A stretch of DNA of 64,000 nt from Polytrichum commune. Lineage: Eukaryota > Streptophyta > Polytrichopsida > Polytrichales > Polytrichaceae. Location: positions 63,890,533 through 63,954,532 of the forward strand of contig OX485804.1 of the NCBI GenBank assembly GCA_950295325.1. The letters are read 5' to 3'. Position 1 is the first letter of the stretch. Each line of letters starts with the position of its first letter. The position numbers were made by a program, and so were the translations under genes. The notes beneath the pieces were generated by a model. The model worked only from the letters and a program-made list of their open reading frames with translations. It did not search any database and had not been told where the DNA came from. Below are positions 35,410-46,657 of the stretch, in pieces.

Positions 35410-36120
35410 GAAGTGTTCCCCAATAGGTGATCAATACCCTAATCTAGTAAAAGAACTCTTACACGCACGTGGCACCAAAAAACCAATGTTGCAGTGCACT
35501 TTGACGATTTAGGGGAGCCACAAAAAAGAATCAAAGGATTCAATTTCCTTCTTGTGATGGGCAATGTTAATAACCCATTTTGCTAACCTAGGTTTATTTA
35601 ATAATTTCAGAAATTACCAAGATACCCAACATCATCAAAAACCCTAGGGGTGTCACTTTAAGGGCCGCTTACCTTGCCTTGGCCCTTATAAACCCATCCT
35701 TTGCCTACTCATCCTACTACATGGCTCTCCAATACAATGTCTGGAGAGATTTGTGGGGCATAAGGTTGATGCATCTATAACCGATTAAATAAGAGAATTT
35801 GCATCTGTTTAGGAGGAGTAGCAGCAGGGGTTTAATTTTCTTGTGAAGAGAAACCTTTTCTAAGGAGAACGCAATTTTTTTTCTTTCTTTTTCTTTCATG
35901 AATGTGGAAATTGCTACAAATCTTAAAGTGGTTAGAATTAGGGTTCCACGCAGTCGATTTACAGGTCAACCCATAATCGCTCATCTAAATGCTAATGCTT
36001 GGTTGTGAGAGTGTCAAAACTCTTATGAGGGTAATCAATCACAAGCTGCCACCACATAAACCTTAACTCCATTTGCCTAAAAAATATAGATCTCATCCAT
36101 GTCGGCATTACATGACCCTA
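35410..36120. other. Gene-free sequence
   Basis: AT-rich; AAATTTTTTTTCTTTCTTTT-like runs near 35875. No coding region recognised. Confidence 0.35.
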
Positions 36121-36226
36121 GTGAGCGGTTAAATGAACCTGGTCGACTACGGACGCCTGGACCTTAATCGGTCAAGATCTTAGTGTTTCCAAATCCAACC
36201 GGTTGCATGTTGACATCTTTTAATTA
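36121..36226 (-). repeat. AACCGGTTG repeat family, copy 3
   Basis: Reverse complement reads AGATGTCAACATGCAACCGG, TTGGATTTGGAAACACTA and AGATCTTGACCGATTA, matching the right part of the copies at 38143 and 60207. Confidence 0.6.
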
Positions 36227-36439
36227 TTTAAAAAAAAAATTGACTCATACTCTCTGAATTCCTCTAAAACAAGTGGTACTTTTCCCTGAAATCTTGAACC
36301 TCAACAGGTTATGTTACTCTAAACTCGACCAGTCCCATCTGTAACTAACTTAGCAGCTAATCCTCCCCGTTCAGGCCTCCAATAGCCAACCATCTGCTGA
36401 TTGAGCTTAAAACATGGGCTGCTAATAACTTACTACTAA

Positions 36440-37370
36440 GTGGCCTTTTCACACACGAGCCAAGAGCCGTGACCATGAAATTGTGAGAGCTCATAAGAAA
36501 GTGTCCAAAGGCCGTCCCATGACACCTCCAAAATCATGTAGTGTGGAAACGGACCCTCAAGTGTAGTGTGAAGTCGTATGTGACCGGGTGCTCAACCAAA
36601 TGCTGTAATTTCAACGAACTTCTATTCATGCCGATCCTCACACATGATAAAAGTAGAACAAGAAAACGGTAGAACTATGAGGCTCTGTCCTTTGCTATGA
36701 AAGACTACAATTGTAGCTGATTACTTTGCTCATGCCAATCCATGGCTATTCAGAATACCAAACCTTTCTTGGATTTTGTGCACCTTCTTCTCAAATACGG
36801 GTCAAGGATTGAAGCTACTCATTTATCACCCAAAATTTTTAAAATAAATAATCAAGAACTGCCGAAATAACTATAGTTAACTAGATTTCTTTCAATGCAT
36901 TTTAGGGAGCACTTGTATATATATAAAAAAACTATAGTTAACATCCACATTACATAAAGTGGACCAAAAATAACAAGAACAAGAAACGTCCAAGTGTGAA
37001 CACAAAGTGGTTAGGAAATTTGCTCTTGAAACAAAGAAGTTGATGCATAGTCTATGTCCTAGACAGAGCCAATAAACCAACGGTTGTGAGCATTCGGAGT
37101 GGTATGGTCTCCCAACGGTCTTGTGTTAGGCCTACCTTCAAGAGATAGGTTTTGGAACATCGTCCAAGTGACCATGAACCATGACCCATTCGATGCCATG
37201 TAGGAATCCATGTCGACTTTACATCCATCTTGCATGCACGTACTCCGTTGGTCCCTCAAGTGTAGTGTGAAGAAGCGAACTTGGACCGGCTCCGGCTCAG
37301 CCTTTTCCACCCACGAGAGTGCTTAAAGCGTAACGGTCATGGGCTCTCAGTCTCGTGTGTGAAGTGGCCC
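36440..37370. mobile_element. 931-bp Harbinger-type TIR element, TAA target duplication
   Basis: TAA on both sides (36437-36439, 37371-37373). Left end GTGGCCTTTTCACACACGAG then CCAAGAGCCGTGACCATG; reverse complement of right end GGGCCACTTCACACACGAGA then CTGAGAGCCCATGACCG. CTCAAGTGTAGTGTGAAG occurs twice inside (about 36559 and 37256). End fragments recur at 24610-24706 and 20570-20632. No transposase frame. Confidence 0.72.
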
Positions 37371-37373
37371 TAA

Positions 37374-37960
37374 TCAAATACCATAAATACTGCAGAAGGA
37401 GCCAGCCAGCATTTGCACAGTGAGGAGATGGCCCCCACACTCCCATACTCAGAGATAGGGGGAGGCGTGGCCCCATGCGGTCCCGCCACGTGGCATCCGG
37501 AAACCCTAGCCGGAGGCGCATGTAGGCGAATTGATGAGGAGCCGGGGCCCAAAAGTGAGAGACCCTCCGGGAAGCGCTCGGCCAATGAGGAGACCCCATC
37601 TGAGGGCAGCCAATGGGTTTGCAGGGTGGGTGTAAAAGCCTAAGCCCAAGGAGGACGATAATAGCCCATGTGTAACCAATGAGGATGGGGGGGTAGTCAC
37701 AAAATTAAATATAACATAACATGTTCCCCCTATAGCCGCATCACCACCGACCACGAATATTATTAATCTCCGGGTTGTGGTGCTTCCCCAATCCTTCGGC
37801 TCGCTCCCAATTCACGTGTATACATATATATATATCTATCTATATATCTCTCTATATATATAATATTATATATGATGATCATCATCATCATGCGCCCTAG
37901 ATCGCCCCCGGGAGGGCCAATCACATGACGTTCCTAAACTCATGCCTCGTTCCATGCACG
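37374..37960. promoter_or_regulatory. GC-richer island with G-box and CCAAT-box cluster
   Basis: CCACGTGG (G-box core) at 37486-37493. CCAAT occurs at 37582-37586, 37609-37613, 37676-37680 and 37917-37921, three of them followed by GAGG or GGG. GGTGTAAAAGCC near 37629 could serve as a weak TATA element. TA-rich repeats at 37825-37862 follow. Open frames on several phases are a GC effect. It looks like a promoter, but no downstream gene is recognised. Confidence 0.4.
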
Positions 37961-38100
37961 CCTCTCATGAGAGCATCCCACATCACTCCACACGCTCATG
38001 TTAGAAAATACGCACTAAAAGCGTGGCCCACTAAAAGGGTCCGCTTGTTTTGTAACCGGATTAATTGCACACCAACTGGCCAGGCTAAACTTGGATCTCC

Positions 38101-38120
38101 ACATACATACATACATACAT
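38101..38120. repeat. (CATA)5 microsatellite
   Basis: Five ACAT units, directly before the AACCGGTTG repeat. Confidence 0.9.
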
Positions 38121-38142
38121 AGAGGATTGTGGGCTATGATCG

Positions 38143-38364
38143 GGGGGAACCGGCAGTTAGTTACAGATGCACCGGTTGAGTTTGAGAAACAACCGGTTGA
38201 AGTTCGAAATTGTAGGAAAATTACCGATCATTTTAGAGGAATCTATAGAAGAATGTACCCCAATTTAATAAAGGAAATCCGAAGGATGTCAACATGTAAC
38301 CGGTTGGACTTGCAAACACTAGGATCTCAACCGATTAGTATGCCCAAATTCCTCCCCGGTCACT
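38143..38364 (+). repeat. AACCGGTTG repeat family, copy 1
   Basis: Contains ACCGGTTGAG, AACCGGTTGAAG, TTTTAGAGGAATCTATAGAA, GATGTCAACATGTAACCGG, AACACTAGGATCTCAACCG and CCTCCCCGG. It aligns along its length with 60207-60432. The frame through it (MDLHIHT...) is not a gene; no homologue known to me. Confidence 0.7.
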
Positions 38365-39297
38365 GATTGTGGGGCCTCGAACCCTACTCGGGTGTCTAGT
38401 GTGGGGTTTAGTGAGAACACACTTCGAGTCCTATCTCTTTAATACGACGACCTCGATGAAAATGACACAAATTTTGTGAACCAAACTTTCTAGTTGAAAT
38501 CTACCTCTATTATACGACAGGGACATTGTCTGTACGTCACTCCTGGACTTCCAAAATGTTATGTTATGGGGGTAAATCGATAATTGCTAAGAAACGGGGT
38601 CTATGCACTACTAGGATTGTGGGGGTCCTGAATACACTTTCCATTTGACGTGGGAGGTCATTAAGACACGACCCCATTTACAAGTGTCGAGTCCAATCTA
38701 TGGCAATCGTAGATGTCTTAATGATAGCCCATGTCAAATAGGAGACATGTTATAAGTTAGATATACGGAAAACCGTGGAAATAAGTTGATTTGGCCATAT
38801 GGAGCACCTTGAAATGTGTGGAATATTTTTCAGGGATGGAGTAGAGGGAATGATGAGGAGTGCAAGTTGTTTCATAATTTTATTCCATGTAAATAATTAG
38901 TTGCATTTTCTCAAAGAGGGAAATGAATCAAACCCCCTACTTGTATGATAGAGTCTCTGTAATTTGAGCATCAAATTATCCTACCGTGCATACGAATGCA
39001 CACAAAACAATTAACTCAATGGCACCCAAAAGTGATTGGAAGTGGTGTGAAACAACACTTATCCGGAGCAACACTGCATCCTTTTCAAGCCATTGTTTGT
39101 ACAATTAGCCATTCTGGGTCCACACAAGAATTGTTCTACCCCTACTCTAGTGCACCAAGAGTGGTCAATCATCGTTTTCAGTTTTTCTACCTTAGGCCCC
39201 ACAATCCTAGTAGGGAATTATGCCTTGCATGGCAAGGACTTGAGGGTGGGTGATCATGTCAAGCAAATTATATTGCTAGCTCAACACCCAAATGCAC
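38365..39297. other. Gene-free sequence
   Basis: Apart from the inverted repeat at 38641-38742, nothing recognised. Two overlapping frames at 38996-39308 start near each other in different phases and are not supported. Confidence 0.35.
38641..38742. repeat. Inverted repeat with 27-29 bp arms
   Basis: CCATTTGACGTGGGAGGTCA then TTAAGACA (38641-38668) is mirrored by TGTCTTAATGATAGCCCATG then TCAAATAGG (38714-38742). The spacer is about 45 bp. A small MITE or a regulatory hairpin; no coding. Confidence 0.65.
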
Positions 39298-40213
39298 TAC
39301 ACCGCTAAAGGCCTTACTTAGTTGCCTAGAGGTCTCAAAGTGTCACGTCCACTAATTGCCAATATGATACCATTCATCAACACACATAACCTTTCAAAGT
39401 GAAAATCATATACATTATGACATTTAGCATAGCAGATTGGAATACTTGAAGTGATAGGTTTGCGTTTTAGTATGCAAGGGGAAGACGCTATTTAAGCACA
39501 TTGATGACAAGTGTCATGTCTTTACATTTTAGTATGCAAGAGGGAGATATTCCTAAGCATACGAATGCCAACTGCCTATTTGTGTAGACTTTACCAAGTG
39601 AACTTGTAGACAATTGTGTAACATGGGCATGTAAGGGCAAGCCCAATCGCCCTGCACCTGCATCTGCATCTTTACTTTATCATCCGTTATGCGGATGCAG
39701 GTGTAGGTGCAGGCCCCAGTGGTCCCGCATATCATAGCAAACGGATGAAAAATGAAGCAGGGTGGGACGTCCTCCCTGCATAACATCAACTTATGCAGGG
39801 AGGTTGCTATCTATATAAGTTAACATTATGCTGAGTGGCCAAATAAGACAAGGTGTCAGGGTAGGCTGCAGGCCTTTCGTAGCTACATGGTAGATAGGGT
39901 TTCGTAATTCTCTGCCTACTACTGAGTTCCAGAAGGCCCAAAATGTTCAGCATGAGTGGCAGTTTCTCCTGCATCTGCAAACCAGACAGTGGCCACTTTC
40001 CCATTCCGGATGCGGATGCAGATGCAAGCATTGACTGGCCTTGCTCTAACACCTCATAACACTATTGAACACACTCGTGTCAAGATATTAGTAAGCGCGC
40101 ATGAACTCCAAGTGTCATGAGGTGACACTTGTGGTGAAGTTGTTGATCATTAGCCTCAAAACAAGGTAAGTGACACTATTACACATGTGATACCAAATAC
40201 CAAAAATGGTGTA
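39298..40213 (+). mobile_element. TIR element of the GTATTTAGTGTCA family, copy B, with nested insertion
   Basis: Same block order as copy A (GCCTAGAGGTCTC, TTTTAGTATGCAAG, CACCTCATAACACTATTGAA, TGTCATGAGGTGACACTTG, then ACCAAATACC and GGTGTACTAC at the right). A 412-bp element at 39635-40046 interrupts it. The part left of the insertion also shows a short internal duplication of TTTTAGTATGCAAG (about 39467 and 39528). Confidence 0.65.
39635..40046. mobile_element. 412-bp MITE nested in copy B, TAA target duplication
   Basis: Flanked by TAA at 39632-39634 and 40047-40049. Ends GGGCAAGCCCAATCGCCC and, reverse complement of the right end, GAGCAAGGCCAGTCAATGC, both continuing into TGCATCTGCATC-like hexamer repeats. 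Copy A reads TATGCACCTCATAAC across the same point, so it is an unoccupied site. A perfect 13-bp hairpin sits at 39771-39783/39791-39803 (CCTCCCTGCATAA). TAA duplication and G-rich ends fit PIF/Harbinger-type MITEs. No coding capacity. Confidence 0.75.
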
Positions 40214-41739
40214 CTACTACTACCTACTATTGACCATCCCGCTGTCCTTGTTAAGTGAGTACGGTCACCAGCTACGTTTTGGCCACTCTAAATTTTGTAC
40301 CAGCACATGATCCTCTTGAACTTTGGAGATGAAATGGCCTACTCCAACATGTAACGTGGTCACTAAATAAATGCAATCTTTTGGTGCAGTGGGTACCAAG
40401 TGCATTTCCATAGCCCCTTTATGGCAACTAAAGTTTGATATAGAAGTAGGCTCGATTTTGATTTTGCACTTGTTCTTATTCTTGTTTGGGTTATGGATTT
40501 GTTTGTGTTTGATTTTGAGTTTCTTTGTAACAATAATCAACAGAATTTTGAAGTGTTATGTGGGCTCATGATGTTCGAACCCTATGCTTAGGGTGTGAAT
40601 TTCATTCATCCATTGCTCAATCTAAATTTGGTTACTCTGCACCTTTCCGGTCCAAAACGGGAAGGCAACAACAATGGGTGACTAAATAATGTCGTGTTTT
40701 TGAGACGAATGAACATTTCATTGCTAGGTGGAAACAAAACACACCAAGAAAATCCACAAATAGAGAGGGTGACACTCTTCAAAGCAACCCAATTACCAAA
40801 TTTATTATACATGGAGGAGCGGTACTTTTTGCATGGTACCAGAAGACAGTTCTAGTGGTGGAAATAGCCGCGCCCCTCCCATGCAGTAGTGAATTATAAA
40901 TACATACACACATACAAGGTTTATTTTATTTTATTTTAATCTTTTCACATAGGTCCCCAGACTATACCTTCTCAAGCTTCAAGCAAGTAACATCTAGAGT
41001 TTCGCATGCTAAGTTGGCCTTCTTTATAATTCCACTCAATTATATGGTTTCTAATAATTGGCCTTATAAAGAATGAATGGACTCGTATGATTGAATTGAC
41101 GTAATGGGTTAGAAACCCTAGGGTAAGGTAGATGGGTCATGTTATTTTTTTTTCCCTCTTTATTTTATTTTATATTTTTTGACTAGCCCATCTCTCCTAA
41201 GACATTAACCATGCAAAGAGTACAAGATGATCAAGTGATCCAAATCACAGCCATATCCATTCTCATCACCATTTTTAGTGTTCATAGGCCAATATCCCCC
41301 GCATTGTTTAGTTCAATTCCAGTACATATTTTTTGAATGATAGAGTCACCGAGCCAGCGTCCAGTGCGGGCCATCACTAGTGCACTCACAAGAACCTTAG
41401 CCCATTAGTCTCATATATTGCGTTATTTACCTTACGATAAGCATGTATCGCTATATTTGGTAATTGGAGACTTTTTCATGATTTTGAGACTACTTAAGGA
41501 CATGGTTTTCAAATAAAGAACAAGGAAAACACACATATATATTTAATGTAACTTATTATATTGATTCGCGTGGACAACACTAACCAATTTGGCACAAATA
41601 CATGTCATCACAATAAGAAATTGGACTAGATATTAAACCATTTGCATTTATTTTGAGATTCTCCAAAGTCTCCAATTAACGAATATTATCGATAATGTGC
41701 AACCAAACCCCACTCCTATTACGACAAGCTCCATTCAAA
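40214..41739. other. Gene-free AT-rich sequence
   Basis: No gene recognised. Long T/A-rich stretches near 40920-40945 and 41140-41185. The Lys-rich minus-strand frame at 40265-40540 looks like low-complexity translation. Confidence 0.35.
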
Positions 41740-42660
41740 CTGATTTAAGAGAGCATGTTGAGCTTGGACGAGGTTTTGCGCGATCTCTCCTCGATCGAGC
41801 TTTTCCCCGTGCAATTCTACCGTGCATCAAACCCTCGACGTTAACCCTAGAATTTGCGAGAAACTCCATACAAAGATCCTTCACGGCCGGATGTGCAGTT
41901 TGCAGGGTAAAACCCATGAGTGTGGTCTGATTGACATGCTCAGGAGAAAATCCACGTGCCTGCGATCTTAGTGTGCTCCTGCTGCGTGGGAACAGGAAAT
42001 CGTGATAGGATTTCAGAATTCGACAGAGTTTTTTTTTGCTTTTTTTTTTTCTCTTCTTTCTTCTCCATTTTGCACAATTCGGGGAGTAATTCCCGTACTT
42101 TGCCAGACCTTTGATTTTCTCCTTTTCGATGAGTTTGAGCGTGAATCCCTGTTACGTTACAGGAGTGTAAGATGCCAGCAGCAGCAGCAGCACCACCACC
42201 ACTCAGGAAAACCTTCCAACTTATGCATGGTGTCATGTGCGAGAAAGCAGGAGACGACGGTGGTAACAACAACAACAACGTACTCTCGGCGACAGATTGC
42301 AAGCAAAACCCACTGATCACTTCACATCACTTCACTTCACTTCACTTCCTTTCCTGTCGGCAGGTTCAATTGAGTTAGCGAGTCAGCAGGGGCCGTGACT
42401 TTGGTATTCGCGACTACTTATTAATTGCATGGTGCTGCTGCAGCCAGAGGGAGGGAGAGGGAGAGGGAGGGGAGGGGAGGGGAGGGGAGGGAGGGAAAGA
42501 AAGATGATGCAGCAGAAGCACAGTGGCCCTTCCCTTCGTCTGCGGTGGCTTCATAATCAGGCAATCATCCATGGCTGTAAATGTTGGGGAGAATTGCGAC
42601 TAATGATTATCATGCATGCAATCGATCCCCACTTAGGAAAGTACTTCCCTCACTGATTGT
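41740..42660. other. GC-richer island rich in trinucleotide repeats, possible exon or lncRNA
   Basis: CAG/CAC repeats at 42177-42205, AAC repeats at 42265-42281, TTCAC repeats at 42322-42350 and a GGGAG/GGGGA tract at 42447-42496. An ATG at 42172 opens MPAAAAAPPPLRKTFQLMHG and runs on as a 68-codon frame; GACGGTGGTAACAAC near 42257 could be a splice donor. Such composition is common in plant first exons and leaders, but no homologue, promoter or downstream exon is recognised. Confidence 0.3.
42447..42496. repeat. GGGAGA/GGGGA repeat tract (potential G-quadruplex)
   Basis: More than eight runs of three or four G separated by A or AGA over about 50 bases; fits the G3+N1-7 pattern for a quadruplex on the plus strand. 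Confidence 0.8.
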
Positions 42661-43093
42661 TTCTCGAGGTTGACATGTGCGGTGGGAGTAAACGGAGCAA
42701 TAGGGCATGATAACCCTCCATTAATTACCTACAGATTGCAAGGATTGATGTCACACCTAATTCGTGACCTCACAAGCTCGTCAGTCAGTGTTTTCATGTC
42801 ACCTATCATTGCGGCCTACAAAGCGGCTCCTCTTTTCAAATCGCCTCGCCTACTCGGTCATCATGGCAATCCAAAGGCCAGGCTGAAAGCTCCCCAGGAG
42901 TATTGGTGTAGTAGACCCCTACTCCTCCATCCACAAGGCTGCCCCGCCCCCCCCCCCCCCAACCTAGGCTATTTTTACACACGGGTATTTCTTTCTTTCT
43001 TTTTTTGGTTCCAATGTCCCAAACGTTCAATTGACACAATTTGTTTTTTTGAAAAAAAAGAAGCCCCATAACCTCAAACTTGTAAAGCATAGC
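42661..43093. other. Gene-free sequence
   Basis: The long plus-strand frame here starts at TTG, crosses a 14-base C run (42947-42960) and ends in A/T-rich sequence; not supported as a gene. Confidence 0.35.
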
Positions 43094-43160
43094 ATTACAC
43101 TATAACCTCCTTAATATCATGTGCACTTTGGCATGATATTAAGGAGGTCTGCAGTGTTAA
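43094..43160. repeat. Hairpin with perfect 17-bp stem
   Basis: ACCTCCTTAATATCATG (43105-43121), loop TGCACTTTGG, CATGATATTAAGGAGGT (43132-43148). Weaker pairing continues outward to about 43094 and 43160 (TTACACT / AGTGTTAA). Confidence 0.8.
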
Positions 43161-45352
43161 CATGGATGTATGATAAAAACGGATAATTGGTGTAGCATGT
43201 GATATTTTGGAATAACACAAAGTCAACATTGAGATGATGACTATGATGACAATGATGACAACATGATGTCTACAAGCGTGTGGTTTAAATTCTTTGGTGG
43301 ATTATTTTTAATGTCAAAATCCGTAATATATGAGAGGAAAATGTGATAACAAGGAGGGAGATTTAAGTTGAGGACATTTGTTCCCTTGGGTTTTGGGATA
43401 TAGGAGGGGGAGTGACATTACAATGGGTGGCATTACAAAGGTCAAGTTGTACTCAACTCCTTTGTTGTGTTCCGTGGATGAGCATAATTATCCTTTAATT
43501 CCAGGATTCCTTGTTTATGGGAAGAACTTAGGTTGTGTACTAAAGAATTTTCACCAAAAAAATTAATTTATCATTTTTTTAATCACAACTTCTTTTTTTG
43601 AAAAGAGACCATCATCTATTTGCTTAGTGATGTTATGATAGTTTATGTACTGGACATATAATAAAATAAATGCTTTGCGTCCCAAAAATTGATTTTGTCT
43701 TGACCCCTCTAACCGCCCCATCTATTTGTGAATATTTTATGATTTTTTTAATGTGATAATACATCAAGTATTAAATATCAATTTTTCTTTCAATAGCTTT
43801 ACTTGCTAAGTATATGAAAAATGATGCTAAGAGTAATGTACCGAATTTGGCATTTAATTTGCAGCATGCACCTAAGGTATGTGGATGTTATTCGTTTTGT
43901 TTTTCATGATCTCCAATTTCTATCAAATATGAAGTTTACACAAACAAACTTTTGTTGCATTTGGCAAATCAACTTCAATACATCAAGAAAAGAGAGAGAG
44001 AGAGAGAGAGAGAGAGATTCTTGTGCAAATCTAGGCTTTCTTTCAAGCTTAGAAAGCTTTAAAACATCCTCTTGTTCATAGGCCTTTCCATTCTCTTGCA
44101 TATCTATGCATCCTTCAAACACCGCCATGGTGGGTGGAACCATCCTTCATAGAAAAACTAGGTCCAACAACATCAAACCACCTTGAAACATACTCACATA
44201 CATCTACTCAAAGCAAATAGTTACAACCACAAGTTCATGCCTATTAGGGTTTACTTTCCTTATATCAAAAGAAGGTACTTCCACTAAATAGCTAGTAGCC
44301 ATCCTCCATATTAAGTTCAAAATGTAAGAGAGAGTATCAACAATGCTTCAAGTCCCATTTGCCTTGTATACTAATCAACTTTTTAAAATACCTAAGCATA
44401 ACACAAACACATGAAGAAAGATGAGATACAAAATTTAAGTACGATGCCACATGTGTGAAAGGTCTGCCTCACATGTGCCCATGCCACCAATTAAATCCAC
44501 ATAGAGGCTTAGTAACATACATAAGATAAATAGCAACAAAATCTAATTGTTATATGTGTCACACACTCATGTCCATGATATCCAAACAGTTCGTATCAAT
44601 GAATACAAATTCGATCATTGAGTTCCAGGGGAGGGGAGTAAAGGGGGTGTGGACTGTTCATTGGAAACCTAAATGACATGCACGGGTGACAGTAATTCCC
44701 CCCCTTGTATACGAGAAGTTTACACAGAAAACAATTCTATACTTACTAATGATAGGCTAGAAAACAAACGCATGTGTTTATACTAGGTTTTTCAATCAAA
44801 TGTGGTAAATGCCTCTACTACATATACAAAATATATCATGAATGGAATAGGCCTTTATGGCTCCTAAATTCACTTTCAATTTCTAATCACAAAGTTTTTG
44901 AGAAGATTTTCATCCATAACATGTAACTTATGTATACTATGTACATTAATGCCTCAAATAATACTGCTTCTTACACTCACGTTAGTTCATACATGGTACA
45001 AAGAGTCTCTTTCCCCCCCCCCCCCCCCCAAGCATTGAGTATTCTACTTGTTCTTTGGCCATTCAAACCACATGAGACTAAGTTTTGTGGCAGGTTACAC
45101 GCTCCTTCCACCTTTAGTAGTCCTCACTACTTCACCTAATCTCATGGTTTACTTAGGGTAAGCAACAACTGCTTAAACAATGAAAGAGGGCTCTCATGGT
45201 TATTCTTTACATGTTAGAGCATAATTAGGTAAGAACCCTTGACCATAGATTCACAAACTAGATCTACATTGGACTTTTGTCAATTAGTTTTATCAAGCCC
45301 TAAAGTAACTTCAACCCTTTTTTGGTTTTTTTTTTGACATAGGGGTAGATTC

Positions 45353-45394
<42 letters not shown>

Positions 45395-45916
45395 CTTCAC
45401 CTTGATCATAGTTGTGAGGTTGTATGTAAACCCAAGGTAGGTTTACAACCTCCCTTGACTTAGTTATGATTATCAAAAGTGCACATGTGTTGATTCCTGA
45501 AATGACTAATCTTCTTGATATGCAAATTTTATTCGGGTAGGGTTAAAATGTTTTAACTACTTGTAAATTTTATTATATTTCCCATCAAATGTTTGTTTAC
45601 TGCCCATGAGGATTTTCTTCTGTTTCCTTTAATTGTTTAAGGTGTGGTCTTTGTTGAGACAATGCTAAAACTATACAACTCCCGGGGGTTCACACTTCAT
45701 ATCACATACGAACTAACATGAGTGTAGGAAGGGGTATTATTAAGGCATTAGCATACATTCTATCTATCTATCTATCTATCTATATGTAGGCTATTCAGAA
45801 TTTTGAACAAATGTTAGATGTATAGAAGGATCCCTTAAGGTCTAGTGTAAAGTTTGATAATAGATGTGCTAGTTTCATCCAAATGACCTATATGTTAGGG
45901 TCAGATTATGATAAGT
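43161..45916. other. Gene-free AT-rich sequence with GA and TATC microsatellites
   Basis: (GA)14 at about 43990-44017, a 17-base C run at 45013-45029, (GA)16 at about 45359-45391 and (TATC)6 at about 45760-45783. Small frames start in these runs. No gene recognised. Confidence 0.4.
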
Positions 45917-46210
45917 TATATATCCTATGGATGAAAAAATGCTCAATGACTTTCTTGTTGGAAAATGAAATTGAATTATTATATGTAATTAAGACTTTTT
46001 TATTTCATGGTTGATAATTATGTGTATAAAGTGTAGACATTTATCTCATTAATATGAAAAGCTTAGTATAAATACATGAGTCCATTTTCTAACCACCATT
46101 AGTACATACACATTTTTTTCCTTCTATAAATGTGTCATATATGAGAGATTTTGTTTCATAGTCACCCATCCACATCACTTAGGTTTCCAATGAAGAGTCC
46201 CACCCCTCAG
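45917..46210 (+). repeat. Second copy of the 17205-17512 segment
   Basis: Same blocks in the same order as 17205-17512, followed by a different sequence. I cannot find the SWIM motif downstream, so this is a fragment of a related element. Confidence 0.55.
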
Positions 46211-46619
46211 GTATACAAATCTCATTCATGTCAGCTAATGTTGGTGTGGTTAAGGTCTGTGATAGGGATATCATACATTTGAATCTACTTTGATATATAC
46301 AATTGAGTTGCCTACGGAATAGGTTGCGTCTTGACCCATGTAACTTACACAATGTCAGAATCAGATTGTACAACATTTGACTCTGTTTACCAATTCCTAT
46401 GGCAACCATAGTTTTCTATTAAATAATGCATGTTGTATTGTCATAGCAAATATCCAAGATAGGGGGAATGTCATCAAATTAACGTGGGATAACAAAACTG
46501 TATATTTCAGTATACTGTAGTTGGGTGAATATGGATTTTGGGTAACAAAGATGGGGCCACCACATGAAACACAGTGTGGCAGAGATCACAGTCAGGCGGA
46601 GTTTGGGTACTTTCATAGA

Positions 46620-46657
<38 letters not shown>

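Noticed and set aside
37297-37754. Several overlapping frames at 37.3-37.75 kb as genes.
   Set aside because: They occupy different phases on both strands of a GC-rich patch and show no shared composition or homology; a CCAAT-rich promoter-like region explains the composition.
42670-43071. 133-codon plus-strand frame.
   Set aside because: It starts at TTG, crosses a long C run and ends in a T-rich stretch; no family resemblance.
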